The notes beneath the pieces were generated by a model. That model was not told where the DNA came from, searched no databases, and was given only the letters and a program-made list of their open reading frames with translations. This document shows positions 47,701 through 53,048 of a stretch of DNA of 53,979 bases, piece after piece. Position 1 is the first letter of the stretch, and every line of letters begins with the position of its first letter. The translations under genes and the position numbers were made by a program. Source of the stretch: Pseudomonadota bacterium (lineage in GTDB: Bacteria > Pseudomonadota > Gammaproteobacteria > Acidiferrobacterales > UBA6901); assembly GCA_027364845.1 (NCBI GenBank), contig DAHXOO010000017.1, positions 1 through 53,979 on the forward strand, given 5' to 3'.

Positions 47701-48739
47701 GCAACGCGCCCGATAGTAAGTTAACCGTACCCGAATTGACGGCAGGAAAGGGTTGGGCTGGAATGCCGTTGTTAAACGCCACGCCGGTTATGTCGAGCGT
47801 AGCGGGCACGTTCGACGTTCCGGTGACGTTGCCGTGCACGTTCAGAGTACCCGTGTTCACCAGCGCCCCGACGCTTGCCGTCGCCGCGCTCGTGATATTC
47901 CCGTTGCCGCTCCCGATATTGACGTTACTGGTGTTCGTCAGCGTGCCGCCAATGCTCAGGGTACTGCCGCCGGTTGGCGTCGGGCTGTTGTCCACGTTGG
48001 TGGTCCCGGAGTTACTGTAATCTCCGGCAATCGACAGCACAGCGCCACCGGTCAGATTAACGTTGCCGCCACTACTGTTGACCCCCGCGCCGCTGATGCT
48101 TAGCGTCGTCACTACAGTAGAGACAGTATCGCTCCCCGCCAAATTCAGAGTGCCGGTGTTATTGAGCGAACCGGCGCCTGCGGTCACGGCGCTGGTGATG
48201 CTGCTGCTCCCGATGTTGGCTATGCCGGCGTTGGTTAGCGCTCCGCCGGCCGTCAGTGTCGAACCGCTTGCAAGCCCAAGGGTGCCGCCGGAGTTGATCG
48301 TCAACGCGCCGCTGGCGGTCAGCACCGAGCCATTTGAAAGCGCGAGGGTACCGCCGGAGTTGATCGTTACGGTGCCGTTAGTGCCGCTTCCGGCCTGCAC
48401 GGTGAGCGTGAAGGCCCCCAACGTAAGGATGTTACCGGAATTCAGGATCAAGTCGCCGATGGTGGCGTTGATGTCGAGCGTGACGTTGCCCGTCGAAGTG
48501 TTCCCGATGGTGACGACATCGGTATCGCTATTCGGAATGCTGGTCGTCGACCAAAAACTGGCGTTGTCCCAGTTTCCCGTTCCGCCAATCCAGTTGATGG
48601 CATTTTGCGCTGCGGCGGATGGAGCAAGCGCGAGCGCTCCTGCCGTGAAGAGGGCGAATGCGAGTGCCCGCACGGAAACTTTGCGTGTTCCCGCTCTATG
48701 GGACTCTACGGGCGGGAAAACTATTGCAACGCGGCGCAT
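38726..48739 (-). CDS. Giant secreted beta-strand-repeat protein, N-terminal part
   Basis: This 3337-residue frame starts with a long signal peptide (MRRVAIVFPPVES, then a hydrophobic core and a PSAAAQ cleavage site near residue 45). The mature part is almost cysteine-free, rich in Gly, Ser, Thr, Asn, and built from repeats of the autotransporter-associated beta-strand type (for example INSGGTLALSNGS, NTGTVNI, YTQSG, GTFDTLQYNG). Module openings with Trp motifs lie at 48595, 44839, 41807 and 39568. The product is probably a long beta-solenoid exported by Sec. It stops at a TGA in mid-repeat; the same frame continues for another 2094 codons (32441-38725). Without that part it would lack the PEP-CTERM tail. 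The start has no ribosome binding site; a leader ORF lies 18 bp upstream. Confidence 0.85.
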   Translation of the reverse strand: MRRVAIVFPPVESHRAGTRKVSVRALAFALFTAGALALAPSAAAQNAINWIGGTGNWDNASFWSTTSIPNSDTDVVTIGNTSTGNVTLDINATIGDLILNSGNILTLGAFTLTVQAGSGTNGTVTINSGGTLALSNGSVLTASGALTINSGGTLGLASGSTLTAGGALTNAGIANIGSSSITSAVTAGAGSLNNTGTLNLAGSDTVSTVVTTLSISGAGVNSSGGNVNLTGGAVLSIAGDYSNSGTTNVDNSPTPTGGSTLSIGGTLTNTSNVNIGSGNGNITSAATASVGALVNTGTLNVHGNVTGTSNVPATLDITGVAFNNGIPAQPFPAVNSGTVNLLSGALLSIAGNYGNFGTTNVDSSGDSSGGKLYSGGSTLSVTGVISNTGTSLSIGPDTISLSGSNGTLNLGNSGLTQPTEITAAGLNNFGTVNITGSPTARALLDLTGSASANPFLQPPAVVNAGIYNLTNDAELEYSGPGISGVGAGVTVNLNGSGASINATSLMPNTGSGVNSALNTLAGNAGTFELANGASVSTDSGINFLNTGTVDVDQTQAGGSTVGIGGMLQNGQGATFNIGNSAITKPTTVTSVFFSNYGTLNITGSSGTQALLDVTAQEFANPFLPASGALTSGTYNLTNDAEIEYLGPGIAAIGNGVTVNLNGANASINATNLAPNAASGTNSALNTLAANAGQFDLSNGGSLGTNAGLNLTNSGVMELDSSGQGGSTVSFGGAVTNSYSAALFIGNSNITNPTTVTVNGPLINDGSVSTPGPGNASIVLTGAANVQTTLNVAGAAPGTLIGNYSVSNDALLEYGSGGITTIAGVLGGGSGSLTLYGSNARVGLAGGTSSNSALTGLSDNGGSLTLGNGATVSTSAGLNFVNSGGVNVDAPNMGSGGSSLSIGGTIENVNGGALTVGNTGITSSSTLSAAGFALNALTASVSVAGENPGSGSNTAALILGNGITSISYHGSLTLSNSNSYVALSGTSPLSNNGLSGLASNAGTFTIQDGVNVSTNPGLDLTNDDTITVDAGALTSGSTSLNIGGVLDNNGVMQISNSGNIGSSTAAVTAVGLNNTGTINLVGATAGHTATLAVHGNVSTLGGVNVGSPSIGFGGNFATLAVAGGGSYTQIAGSGGGTTTVTGTLTAATVNVDSGMLQGAGTINGNVLNRGAMEGGITSTASGLAINGNYTQAGTGALYQVVNGISNGQFSSLNVHGNAILTGALDIGTPSGFTFTQGQTFDILDVTSTTGTVSGAFSGLEYKGQLASGPMLNIGGGLALDLTYNSNDVVLSVGSFVPSATADIWNTGAGTCSTADTSAWSAGAIPAPISDVTIGNSTGGIVTLDAGVSPVAVNTLTVTNGYTLSFGAASEDLTANASANIAAGGEIDIENGGDTLATGQGGSNGNLTNVGTLNAANGAALNVGGGGILTNAGTLSVQNGATLTVAGDFINGLPAGGYVVFGSTANTANFVAAGPSVISGNLTNYQDATLNIDNLSSRGGTTLTVSGTLNNAGTAQIGNSVLTSPSTVNAGNLINTGELTVWGASTQFFQPANVPAVLNIAGTWLPASGALDAGNYSLEGDAQIKYSGPGISGIGNQVVLLDGANTSINDTSLTPNTPSGGNSALNTLARNDGRVILSDGAQVQTNAGLNLISNGSLEVDTGGQGGSTLTIGGALIIEGGDLIVGSSGTVNVAGLTNLGAIELSGCLTAGCTGQGLLNVTGPAGSFIPASGALNQGTYQLDGNTEIAYSGPGITSLGTGVWLDLNGSNASIEATNLTPNNGSTNSAFNTLASNAGLMELNGGVSLATNPGLDLTNTGEIQMGGAATSGNPATDLTVGGTLVNSGVIDLGATLTAAGFSNNGYVLISGGTSTTALLDITGVAATNPFVSTSGALSSGYYGIEYGGQLEYTGPGITSIPSGTTVYLRDSNSSITATGLGTGTNNALSTLASNAGIVVLNGAVVSTTGNVLNTGQISVSGDEVYNGAFSPPTLDAGALNVGGILTNASNLSGQACATPNAQTNCGLEINNGYDSGTVTATGLVNSGTAAISGYATLSGGVTNSGTIGIYSGGQLSATGAFTNTNTGLLGIGQGAGTATSLISAAGFNNTGTVNIAAGNGSFYTPGTLTVTGSGNSYTQSGPLALTTVGGVLTAPAVNLNGGVLQGNGTITGNVVNGATIVATNAAAYSPAPGLLTINGNYTQTSAGVLDELVQNGVTRGTSYNAINVSGSVSLGGALDVTTLNGFSFAANQSYDLMNFSPGGLTGAFSTLEYNNLAASGSGTSPLDIGGGLALAVVYQNSTGEVLLDVSAQGPTTFDNWIGNTDVWSNGVNWSTGATPTPAQDVFVGTGSGGTVTYNVAASTINSLTVEPGTSNSGSALYVLGIDAGDTLNVTKVVSNSQVISLEASGASLTSGGDFTNSSLLYLANGGVVTVGSNSAPANFVNKGGVVVDQGLFNHSGSSTGGGSLAISGILNNTGSVVIGNDGITSQSTVSAASLSTTSGTTTLANALGGSIDIAGENPGVGSTPAVLQLGTSITSIDGTLTLANANSFITTDTSNFTNDGLSGLTSIASDGRLILAAGASATINGALSSSASGFDQSGNPFGIFLETTFFNSATSAYSDLATTLNVVGLANSGRITLSGCAAAGCTAQALLDVTGPAGSFVPAGGALNAGDYSLSGNSELEYAGPGITNIAQGVYVTLIGASASINATSLAPNNSLNNSAFNTLANNGGNLDVYGPSIATNAGLDLANTGTIDIDSGGRLTVGGALINSGGNISLGSAGIVVGTGVLSAASLSNTGVMLADGGVFGATTINGAANNTGMLDIGDTANVSGFFTNAASGSLGVGGRFFQGSFVGLSAGNLSVAGLSNAGEVGISAAPTGSLTITGSGNAYTQSGASATTLVEGTLTALAVNINGGLLQGNGLINGNVTNAAAVAGATGPSAPGLLTINGGYTQTSAASLNEIVQGASTRGTKFGAIDISGPAALAGALNVSTVNGFAFGANESFDIMNLAPNGLSGTFDTLQYNGQSISGTGLLNLGGNLALALAYEGSSGQVLLDVVTPDNWTGVSGNWSVGADWSGGVPGPTQLVNIGTGTGGTVTLDQTASVYNLNMEAGSSSGYTLAINPSETLTTAGTVNVGTGAEIDVEAGGAVLTAGGDFTNAGTLHLESGGVASIGTASEPRSFDNRGTIILDTALAGGSTLNISGTLSDTGGQITVGNTGVTSSATLSAAGFAGNTLTGVVHVVGSDTAGGAAATIELQNGITGIAANSDLLLLDANSQVNLSGAFGSNSALTGLTNVAGSLQLENGSQLSTNGDLNIASTGTVGVDEFLLTGGGSTLAVN

Positions 48740-48757
48740 TAGAAGGTTAGGTCACTT

Positions 48758-48838
48758 TTAAGTCAGTGTCATGGCCGCTAAGATCGGAACCGCGCGCCAA
48801 GCCACCACCCTGGTCACCCACGTCATCAGTGTTTTCAT
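48758..48838 (-). CDS. Possible 26-residue leader peptide upstream of the giant gene
   Basis: A 26-codon ORF starts MKTLMTWVTRVVAW and ends at a TAA 18 bp before the giant gene's ATG. It has a near-perfect GGAGG six bases upstream of its start, while the giant gene has none. Two readings are possible: a translated leader coupling ribosomes into the giant gene, or the N-terminal scrap of a lost secreted protein, since it looks like the start of a signal peptide. Neither can be decided here. Confidence 0.35.
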   Translation of the reverse strand: MKTLMTWVTRVVAWRAVPILAAMTLT

Positions 48839-48903
48839 TGTTTTCCTCCATAGTCATAATCTTTCTTTCCCACTCATGCTTTTCAAGCTTTACCCCAACA
48901 CCT

Positions 48904-48939
48904 CAGCGACAGCCGAATTAATTCGACCCCGTGTCGCTG
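48904..48939. terminator. Hairpin directly after the restored PEP-CTERM stop codon
   Basis: CAGCGACA and TGTCGCTG form an 8-bp outer stem, with CGAATTAATTCG as an inner palindrome. The stem starts one base after the TAA at 48940-48942, the stop of the tail frame of the VPLPA/PEP-CTERM protein. This placement suggests a terminator for that gene. No clear T run follows. Confidence 0.5.
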
Positions 48940-49048
48940 TTAACAACGGGCCAACCACCTTTTGGCTGTGGCGCTCTTAGGTCGGGCGCAAACAGCGAGC
49001 CCGAGGAGGCCCGAGACGAAGAGCCATAACGCCGGCGGCAGCGGCACA
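48940..49048 (-). pseudogene. Out-of-frame PEP-CTERM (VPLPA) tail of the upstream gene
   Basis: In the frame ending at the TAA at 48940 the minus strand reads VPLPPALWLFVSGLLGLAV followed by CARPKSATAKR, a textbook VPLPA/PEP-CTERM sorting tail. The main frame of the gene (48977-49882) misses it by one base. Removing one base from the run of five G at 49049-49053 (plus strand) would join YAAP directly to VPLPP. Confidence 0.75.
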
Positions 49049-49882
49049 GGGGGCAGCGTAGTTGTAGCCGCTGGTACTTGAGACGGTGACGCCGGAATAC
49101 AGTCCAGTGAGGGTGATCGAGGGATCGATCGCGAGCGGCGCAGTAAGGGAGGGATCTGAATAATTTGTCGCAGTGATTTCTGCAATGTAGGCGACCTGGC
49201 CGCTCGTCAGGTCGCCAAGTGTGACGGGAACCGAAAAAGTAGAAGTGCCGGGGGAAAAAAGAGTAGGGCCATATGTGGATTGACTGAGTAGCCCGGTACA
49301 GGAAGATATTCCTCCACAGTCAAAAGGCGATCCCGAATATGACGACTGACCAAAGCTACCCGTATTGTATAGATCCAGACTATAGCCCGCGTACCCGGCC
49401 GCACCATATGTGGCTGTTCCTATCGAACCCGTAATGGTCATGGTGAGGGTGCCGAGAACGGTATTGGTATTAATAGTACCGCCGGTGGGCAAATTCCCCA
49501 GAGTCAGCGTGTCCCACATTTCGGCGGTACCGCCAGTACTACCATTACTCCCCGTGAGGCTCAGGCTGAGCTGATCACTGGCAAGGCTGGCCGTCGCGCT
49601 AGCGGAAGCGTAAGGGGACGCAGGGTCGGAGATGGTGTTCGTTTGACCCAAAATTCCGTCAGTGTAGTAGAACCCCGAGGGCGAACTGTAGCCGCCAACA
49701 GCCGTTCCTCCGTCGTAATAGGTGTCTGAAATGTACGTCCCTTCGGTAATCGCGGAGGACGCAAACGCCGACGTTCCCGCTCCCAGGGTTCCCGCCAACA
49801 GCGACCCACTCAAAAAAAGCACCCAGAGGAAGCGATGGGTCGTGCCGGGCGCGCGGTGAAGCTGGACTTGTAGGTATTTCAT
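48977..49882 (-). CDS. Secreted protein, PEP-CTERM type, tail lost by frameshift
   Basis: The 301-residue frame starts MKYLQVQLHRAPGTTHRFLW, a signal peptide with a long n-region and a hydrophobic core ending SAFASS near residue 42. The mature part is Ser, Thr, Gly and Tyr rich (GGTAVGGYSSPSGFYYTDG, GSTGGTAEMWDTLTLGNLPT) with two cysteines (FDCGGISSCTG), as is common in PEP-CTERM proteins. After NYAAP the frame is lost and a different tail (CAAAAGVMALRLG) is read, whereas the adjacent frame gives a perfect VPLPA tail ending at 48940. The ATG at 49882 follows AAAGGGGGATCC; a longer frame to 49915 is less likely. Confidence 0.75.
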   Translation of the reverse strand: MKYLQVQLHRAPGTTHRFLWVLFLSGSLLAGTLGAGTSAFASSAITEGTYISDTYYDGGTAVGGYSSPSGFYYTDGILGQTNTISDPASPYASASATASLASDQLSLSLTGSNGSTGGTAEMWDTLTLGNLPTGGTINTNTVLGTLTMTITGSIGTATYGAAGYAGYSLDLYNTGSFGQSSYSGSPFDCGGISSCTGLLSQSTYGPTLFSPGTSTFSVPVTLGDLTSGQVAYIAEITATNYSDPSLTAPLAIDPSITLTGLYSGVTVSSTSGYNYAAPCAAAAGVMALRLGPPRARCLRPT

Positions 49883-49939
49883 GGATCCCCCTTTGCGATA
49901 AATCTTGTTATCCAAGGTTTTTTATTCATGCACCATCTT

Positions 49940-50119
49940 TCATGACCAGAAATGGGCGTCTGTTCTTTCCATCTCCGCAATGGGCAGTACGCCTGTACTC
50001 CAGTCGGTCGTAGTATTCCAATTCCCGCTGCTGCCGACCCAATTGACGGTGGCCGCCTGAACGGCCCCTGCACCCAGCTTCAAGCTTGATATCACCACCC
50101 ACCGCACGAGCGCTTTCAT
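49940..50119 (-). CDS. Orphan 59-residue secreted fragment with the giant gene's module opening
   Basis: This 59-codon ORF has an excellent ribosome binding site (GGAGG, six bases before the ATG). It begins MKALVRWVVISSLKLGAGAV, a signal peptide, then reads ATVNWVGSSGNWNTTTDWST and GVLPIAEME. The Trp motif matches the module openings of the giant protein (NWIGGTGNWDN, VNWSTGATP). It then stops. I take it as the surviving 5' end of a paralogue of the giant gene, or a truncated copy. It lies 57 bp upstream of the PEP-CTERM gene on the same strand. Confidence 0.6.
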   Translation of the reverse strand: MKALVRWVVISSLKLGAGAVQAATVNWVGSSGNWNTTTDWSTGVLPIAEMERTDAHFWS

Positions 50120-50185
50120 GACAATCCTCCTCTCTCCTTAATTAAAGCGATTGTATGATTGCAGCCATCTTAATGACCCAGTCGT

Positions 50186-50212
50186 GACCGAGGTGGAATG
50201 CCTTCCTCGGTC
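50186..50212. promoter_or_regulatory. Hairpin in the leader of the orphan secreted ORF
   Basis: GACCGAGG and CCTCGGTC form a perfect 8-bp stem around an 11-base loop, 67 bp upstream of the ATG at 50119 on the minus strand. It could be a transcription terminator of an upstream gene, an mRNA leader structure or a protein-binding dyad. The sequence does not decide. Confidence 0.35.
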
Positions 50213-50564
50213 CGTTGGATTCTACTTCTTCTCGATTTGCCGCAACCCGATCAGCACATCTTGATTCTTATTATTGAGACGGTATGGTACCTATACGGGG
50301 GTTACAGATAGGGTACAGATTCCTTCCGGAGGGGGGCGGAACGATGGAAATTCTTGATAGAGCCACAGCAGGATCTGCGGAAGATACATAAAAACAATAT
50401 ATTACGCAGAATCTAGCTAGCAAAATACGTAAATAACCGGTGATCACGTCGACCCAGCACTCCACATTGTCATACTAATACTCTCTTCCTGCTACACAGA
50501 TGGCACGCAGGTAGGCTATTCCGTCTCCATAAAGAGTCCTGTAGCGTTCAGCTTCGTTTAGTGG

Positions 50565-50885
50565 TCGGGCATATGGTGATCGATGCCATCGCGCTCAATG
50601 CCCTGAAGCTCGTCCGATAACATCAGCTCGCTAGGCACCCAGGCAACACCTGCGCGACCACAACCCTCTGAGGATCCGCTCGGGGCCCCTACGCATAGCT
50701 ATACATAAGGGTCGATAGCGGACGTCGGAACAACGTCGGCCAGTTCCCGGTTGCGTATTCATGGCACGCGCGATCCCGCGCAGGTGAAACGATCCATCGG
50801 AATGCAGTAACATCCGGCCCAATACCTGCCGGCGGTAAGCCCCAAAAAACACGGTTCCGAGATCGGTGGTCGACTTTGTTCTCAT
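50565..50885 (-). pseudogene. Decayed wHTH regulator or nucleotidyltransferase-type protein
   Basis: The minus-strand frame from 50885 reads TVFFGAYRRQVLGRMLLHSD followed by GSFHLRGIARAMNTQPGT. This is the winged helix-turn-helix start of small regulators that often carry a nucleotidyltransferase domain (usual form: LFGxxRxxVLxLLLxxPDxSFxxREIARxxGxxPGT). The expected continuation NRELADVV lies in another frame and soon meets a TAG. The nucleotidyltransferase part is not recognisable. Confidence 0.45.
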
Positions 50886-51182
50886 TTCGGCTACAACTGT
50901 CGCCTATTTCGCTACATCCTTCAATTGAGTTAGGGTGTCCAAAGCGAACCGTCCACTCGGCTCGCGCCATTTGCCAATGACGCTACATGAAATTGTCTGC
51001 GCCGGGGCCGAATGGGCTATCCTCCCAGAAACAACGTGGCCGCAGGTGGCTTCCGACGTCGGCGGCGATGTAAATGGGAACTCGCCATGCACAGGATCGC
51101 GCCGGACAGTGGACGATGACCATCAACGAACGATGGCGCATCTGCTTCCGATGCAAGGATGGAGATGCTTATGCAGTAGAGT

Positions 51183-51235
51183 GTTAATTTGCATCTAATT
51201 CTGACCCAGGGGGTCAGATTTGGGTGCAAATCAAC
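51183..51235. repeat. 53-bp near-perfect inverted repeat
   Basis: Two 25-base arms match at 21 of 25 positions around an AGG loop. The inner 8 bp (TCTGACCC and GGGTCAGA) are perfect. Such structures arise when two copies of a transposon end abut after loss of the interior, or as miniature inverted-repeat elements. It lies 94 bp upstream of the BNR-protein start, so it could also affect that gene's promoter. Confidence 0.6.
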
Positions 51236-51328
51236 AGGGAGGGTTCTTTGACGCCGCACCACTGTCGATTTAGGCTAGCGTCGTTCGACGATTTTGCGGT
51301 AAATCATATCGCAGAGGAGGACCGATTC

Positions 51329-52537
51329 ATGGCACGCACTACCAGGAAATCACCCACTCGAAAGCATGGACCCATGGTCCGCGCCAAACCAGCCGCACAC
51401 CCTCGCCCACCGCGCCGGGCGCTGGTGCTGGTCGCCACGCGCAAGGGTGCGTGGCTGTTTCGCGGCGACAAGCAACGAAAAACCTGGCGCGCCGAAGGTC
51501 CGCACTTTCTCGGACACATCATCAATCATCTCGTGCTCGACCCGCGCGACGGGCGCACGCTGCTGGCGGCGGCGAAGACCGGCCACCTCGGTCCAACGGT
51601 GTTTCGCTCCACGGATTTCGGTCGCAGCTGGAAGGAAGCTGCACGGCCGCCGGCTTTCGCCAAGACGCCGGAAAGCGAGAAGGGTCGCGTGGTCAATCAC
51701 ACCTTCTGGCTCACGCCGTGCCACGCGAACGAACCGAAGGCGTGGTACGCCGGGACCTCCCCGCAAGGGCTGTTCCGCTCCGACGACGGCGGCGACACCT
51801 GGGAGCCGTTCTCCATCGTTAACGACGACCCGCAGTTCCGGGCCTGGATGGGCAGCGAGCAGGAAGGCACGCCAGACGGACCAAAAATGCACTCGATCAT
51901 CGTCGACCCGCGCGACCCAAAGCATCTCTACCTGGCCATGTCGGGCGGCGGCGTGCACGAAACACTCGACCACGGACGAACCTGGACTCCCCTGGTAAAA
52001 GGGATGGAAGTTGTTGAAGGTTTCGACGCAGCCAATATCGCCTTCCACGACCCGCATTGCGTCCAGCTTTGTCCGAGCAACCCGGACCGCTTGTATCAAC
52101 AGAATCACTGCGGCATCTATCGACTCGACCGGCCGTCGAAGGAGTGGACACGCATCGGCAAACACATGCCAAAGCATGTCGGCGACATCGGCTTTCCCAT
52201 GGTGGTGCACCCGCGCGATGCAGACACCGCGTGGGTGTTTCCGATGGATGGCACGACCGTATGGCCGCGCACGAGCCCGGAGGGCAAGCCCGCCGCGTAC
52301 GTGACCCGCAACGGCGGCAAGACGTGGCAACGCCTCGATGCCGGCCTGCCAAAGAATCAGGCATGGTGGACCGTGAAACGCCAGGCCATGACCGCGGACG
52401 CGCAGAATCCTGTGGGGCTCTATTTGGGGACGACGAGCGGCGAATTGTGGATGAGCCACGACGAAGGTCGTCGCTGGACGTGCATCGCGCGACACCTTCC
52501 CGAAATTTACGCGGTGGAGGCCGCGGAAGTCGGCTGA
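51329..52537 (+). CDS. BNR/sialidase-fold (VPS10-type) beta-propeller protein
   Basis: The 402-residue protein has no signal peptide. It is built of Asp-box (BNR) repeats: FRSTDFGRSW, FRSDDGGDTW, HETLDHGRTW, VTRNGGKTW and MSHDEGRRW, each with SxDxGxxW-like turns that form propeller blades. It opens with RALVLVATRKGAWLF, frequent in this group. Proteins of this type are often annotated as exo-alpha-sialidase, but no sialidase catalytic set is visible, so the function is open. The start at 51329 follows a strong GAGGAGG; the in-frame upstream start at 51224 overlaps a hairpin and is unlikely. A MoaD/ThiS gene follows 4 bp later. Confidence 0.85.
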   Translation: MARTTRKSPTRKHGPMVRAKPAAHPRPPRRALVLVATRKGAWLFRGDKQRKTWRAEGPHFLGHIINHLVLDPRDGRTLLAAAKTGHLGPTVFRSTDFGRSWKEAARPPAFAKTPESEKGRVVNHTFWLTPCHANEPKAWYAGTSPQGLFRSDDGGDTWEPFSIVNDDPQFRAWMGSEQEGTPDGPKMHSIIVDPRDPKHLYLAMSGGGVHETLDHGRTWTPLVKGMEVVEGFDAANIAFHDPHCVQLCPSNPDRLYQQNHCGIYRLDRPSKEWTRIGKHMPKHVGDIGFPMVVHPRDADTAWVFPMDGTTVWPRTSPEGKPAAYVTRNGGKTWQRLDAGLPKNQAWWTVKRQAMTADAQNPVGLYLGTTSGELWMSHDEGRRWTCIARHLPEIYAVEAAEVG

Positions 52538-52541
52538 ACCA

Positions 52542-52799
52542 ATGAAAGTGCTGATCCCAACGCCGCTGCTCTCCTACACCAAGGAGCGCGAGGTCGAAGC
52601 CACCGGCGCCACACTCATCGAACTGCTCGCCGACCTCGATCGCCAATACCCCGGCCTGCGATTCCGCGTGATCGACGAGCAGAACATGATGCGCCCGCAC
52701 ATGCGATTCTTCGTCAACAATGAACAGGTATTCGCCATAACACACTCACTCCGCCCGACCGATTCCGTGATCCTCGTGCAGGCATTGAGCGGCGGGTAA
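52542..52799 (+). CDS. MoaD/ThiS family sulfur-carrier-like protein
   Basis: This 85-residue protein has the beta-grasp ubiquitin-like pattern and ends in the diagnostic Gly-Gly (VQALSGG), which is adenylated and thiocarboxylated by a MoeB/ThiF-type enzyme. It reads ATLIELLADLDRQYPGLRFR in the first helix and FFVNNEQVF, LRPTDSVILVQALSGG in the last strands. Members supply sulfur for molybdopterin, thiamine or other products. It forms an operon with the BNR protein (4-bp gap), so the two probably act together in an unidentified pathway. No activating enzyme is nearby. Confidence 0.88.
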   Translation: MKVLIPTPLLSYTKEREVEATGATLIELLADLDRQYPGLRFRVIDEQNMMRPHMRFFVNNEQVFAITHSLRPTDSVILVQALSGG

Positions 52800-53048
52800 T
52801 GGCGCGCCCGCTCCGCCCGCGGTCATGCGAGTGAAACCTGGGAACTCACCTTAGCAATCCGCGCAGTTTCCCGCGGCGGTGCGTCCGTGGGTACATGTGC
52901 GCAGGGACCGCCGCCGCGCGTACTGTCCAAAAACCAGAACGCGGAATGCTAAACTTTTACCATTGCGCCGCGGCGTGAACTTTGACGATTCAATATTTGG
53001 ACAATACGGGGATGGGAGCGAGAACTGTTGTCATCGCTTAGCGAACAC

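Larger units (their letters stand above)
32441..48595 (-). repeat. Seven-module protein super-repeat
   Basis: Seven modules each open with a Trp-rich motif (examples NWIGGTGNWDN, DNWIGNTDVWSNGVNWSTG, DTWQGATDNWTG) followed by a Val-Thr-Tyr beta strand. They close with YTQ..GTL.E, a FDI(M/V)NF..NGLSG(T/A)F strand and a final LDIG or similar. Starts are at 48595, 44839, 41807, 39568, 37936, 36736 and 34495, giving lengths of about 3756, 3032, 2239, 1632, 1200, 2241 and 2055 bp. The modules resemble each other in protein sequence but have diverged at DNA level. Confidence 0.75.
50120..51328. other. Gene-poor region upstream of the surface-protein locus
   Basis: About 1.2 kb without an intact gene. 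It contains a hairpin at 50186-50212 upstream of the orphan ORF, a decayed regulator (about 50565-50885) and a 53-bp hairpin at 51183-51235. The left part (50260-50460) is AT-rich. No other feature is supported. Confidence 0.5.

Noticed and set aside
32441-48761. Many long plus-strand ORFs opposite the giant gene (for example 38486-39367, 35586-36551, 45584-46582)
   Set aside because: They are antisense shadows of Gly, Ala, Asn and Thr-rich repeats with strong codon bias. Their translations are low-complexity and lack starts with ribosome binding sites.
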